From Coriobacteriia bacterium (GTDB lineage: Bacteria; Actinomycetota; Coriobacteriia; Anaerosomatales; SLCP01): a DNA stretch of 6,154 bases. The position numbers and the translations under genes were made by a program. The notes below the pieces were generated by a model. That model was not told the origin of the DNA and did no database searches. It saw nothing but the letters and a program-made list of their open reading frames with translations. Below, in pieces: positions 5,973 through 6,154 of the stretch. Position 1 is the first letter of the stretch; every line of letters starts with the position of its first letter. The stretch spans positions 1-6,154 of the forward strand of contig SKKZ01000269.1 in NCBI GenBank assembly GCA_007123455.1, in the 5' to 3' direction.

Positions 5973-6154
5973 GCCCGACCCTCCGATGCGTCGGTTGGCT
6001 CAGGGCCCGCTCAGCGCCCCGCCCGAATGGAAGACTAGGCTTCCTGAGAGACCGACGACTTCCGTCGTACCGAAGCACGCAGCCCGGGCCGACTATGCAC
6101 CTAACCCGATGCCCTTGAAGAGGTGTCCCGGTCACGATCTGCCGGACGAATGAA

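Noticed and set aside
5150..6118. 322-codon plus-strand open frame opposite heliorhodopsin and marR
   Set aside because: Crosses two well-supported genes on the other strand and has no recognisable motif.
6040..6125. TPP-riboswitch-like CTGAGA near 6044
   Set aside because: The downstream conserved parts of a TPP riboswitch are absent and no thiamine gene follows.
5932..6135. 67-codon minus-strand frame upstream of marR
   Set aside because: No plausible ribosome site or family resemblance, and it overlaps the marR start region in another frame.

Overview
The window is GC-rich bacterial DNA with tightly packed genes. It reads best as an actinobacterium. The pointers are the base composition, GTG starts, hairpins without T tracts, and a heliorhodopsin of the length typical for actinobacterial members. 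An anaerobic Coriobacteriia-like lineage is possible, but that is inference and the window holds no phylogenetic marker that would settle it.

Layout: one plus-strand gene at the left edge, glpK (glycerol kinase, 60-1556), converges on a minus-strand block that fills the rest. From left to right on the minus strand these are: a three-helix membrane protein with a C-terminal DUF305 domain (1605-2135); a probable three-gene operon made of a DUF2807 lipoprotein (2343-3077), a HAAS plus 'putative sensor' membrane protein (3082-3996) and a PadR repressor (3989-4357); and a probable two-gene unit of heliorhodopsin (4628-5389) and a MarR-type regulator (5444-5935). Transcription runs right to left, so the order of expression is PadR, HAAS/sensor, lipoprotein in the first unit and MarR, heliorhodopsin in the second.

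The PadR operon looks like a self-contained envelope module: a repressor, a multi-pass membrane protein and an exported lipoprotein. Start and stop codons overlap or nearly touch. The promoter upstream of padR carries two near-identical 15-bp direct repeats, one over the -35 box and one over the predicted start point, which fits autoregulation. The MarR-heliorhodopsin pair is the most interesting unit: a retinal photoreceptor placed directly behind a DNA-binding regulator. The functional link is inferred from gene order only.

Non-coding stretches are all shorter than 300 bp. The larger ones are 2136-2342 (two hairpins, the leader of the DUF305 gene), 4358-4627 (padR promoter and operator repeats, plus one hairpin downstream of heliorhodopsin) and 5936-6154 (upstream of marR, a weak promoter and small hairpins, no convincing gene). 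No RNA genes, CRISPR arrays, insertion sequences or phage genes were seen.
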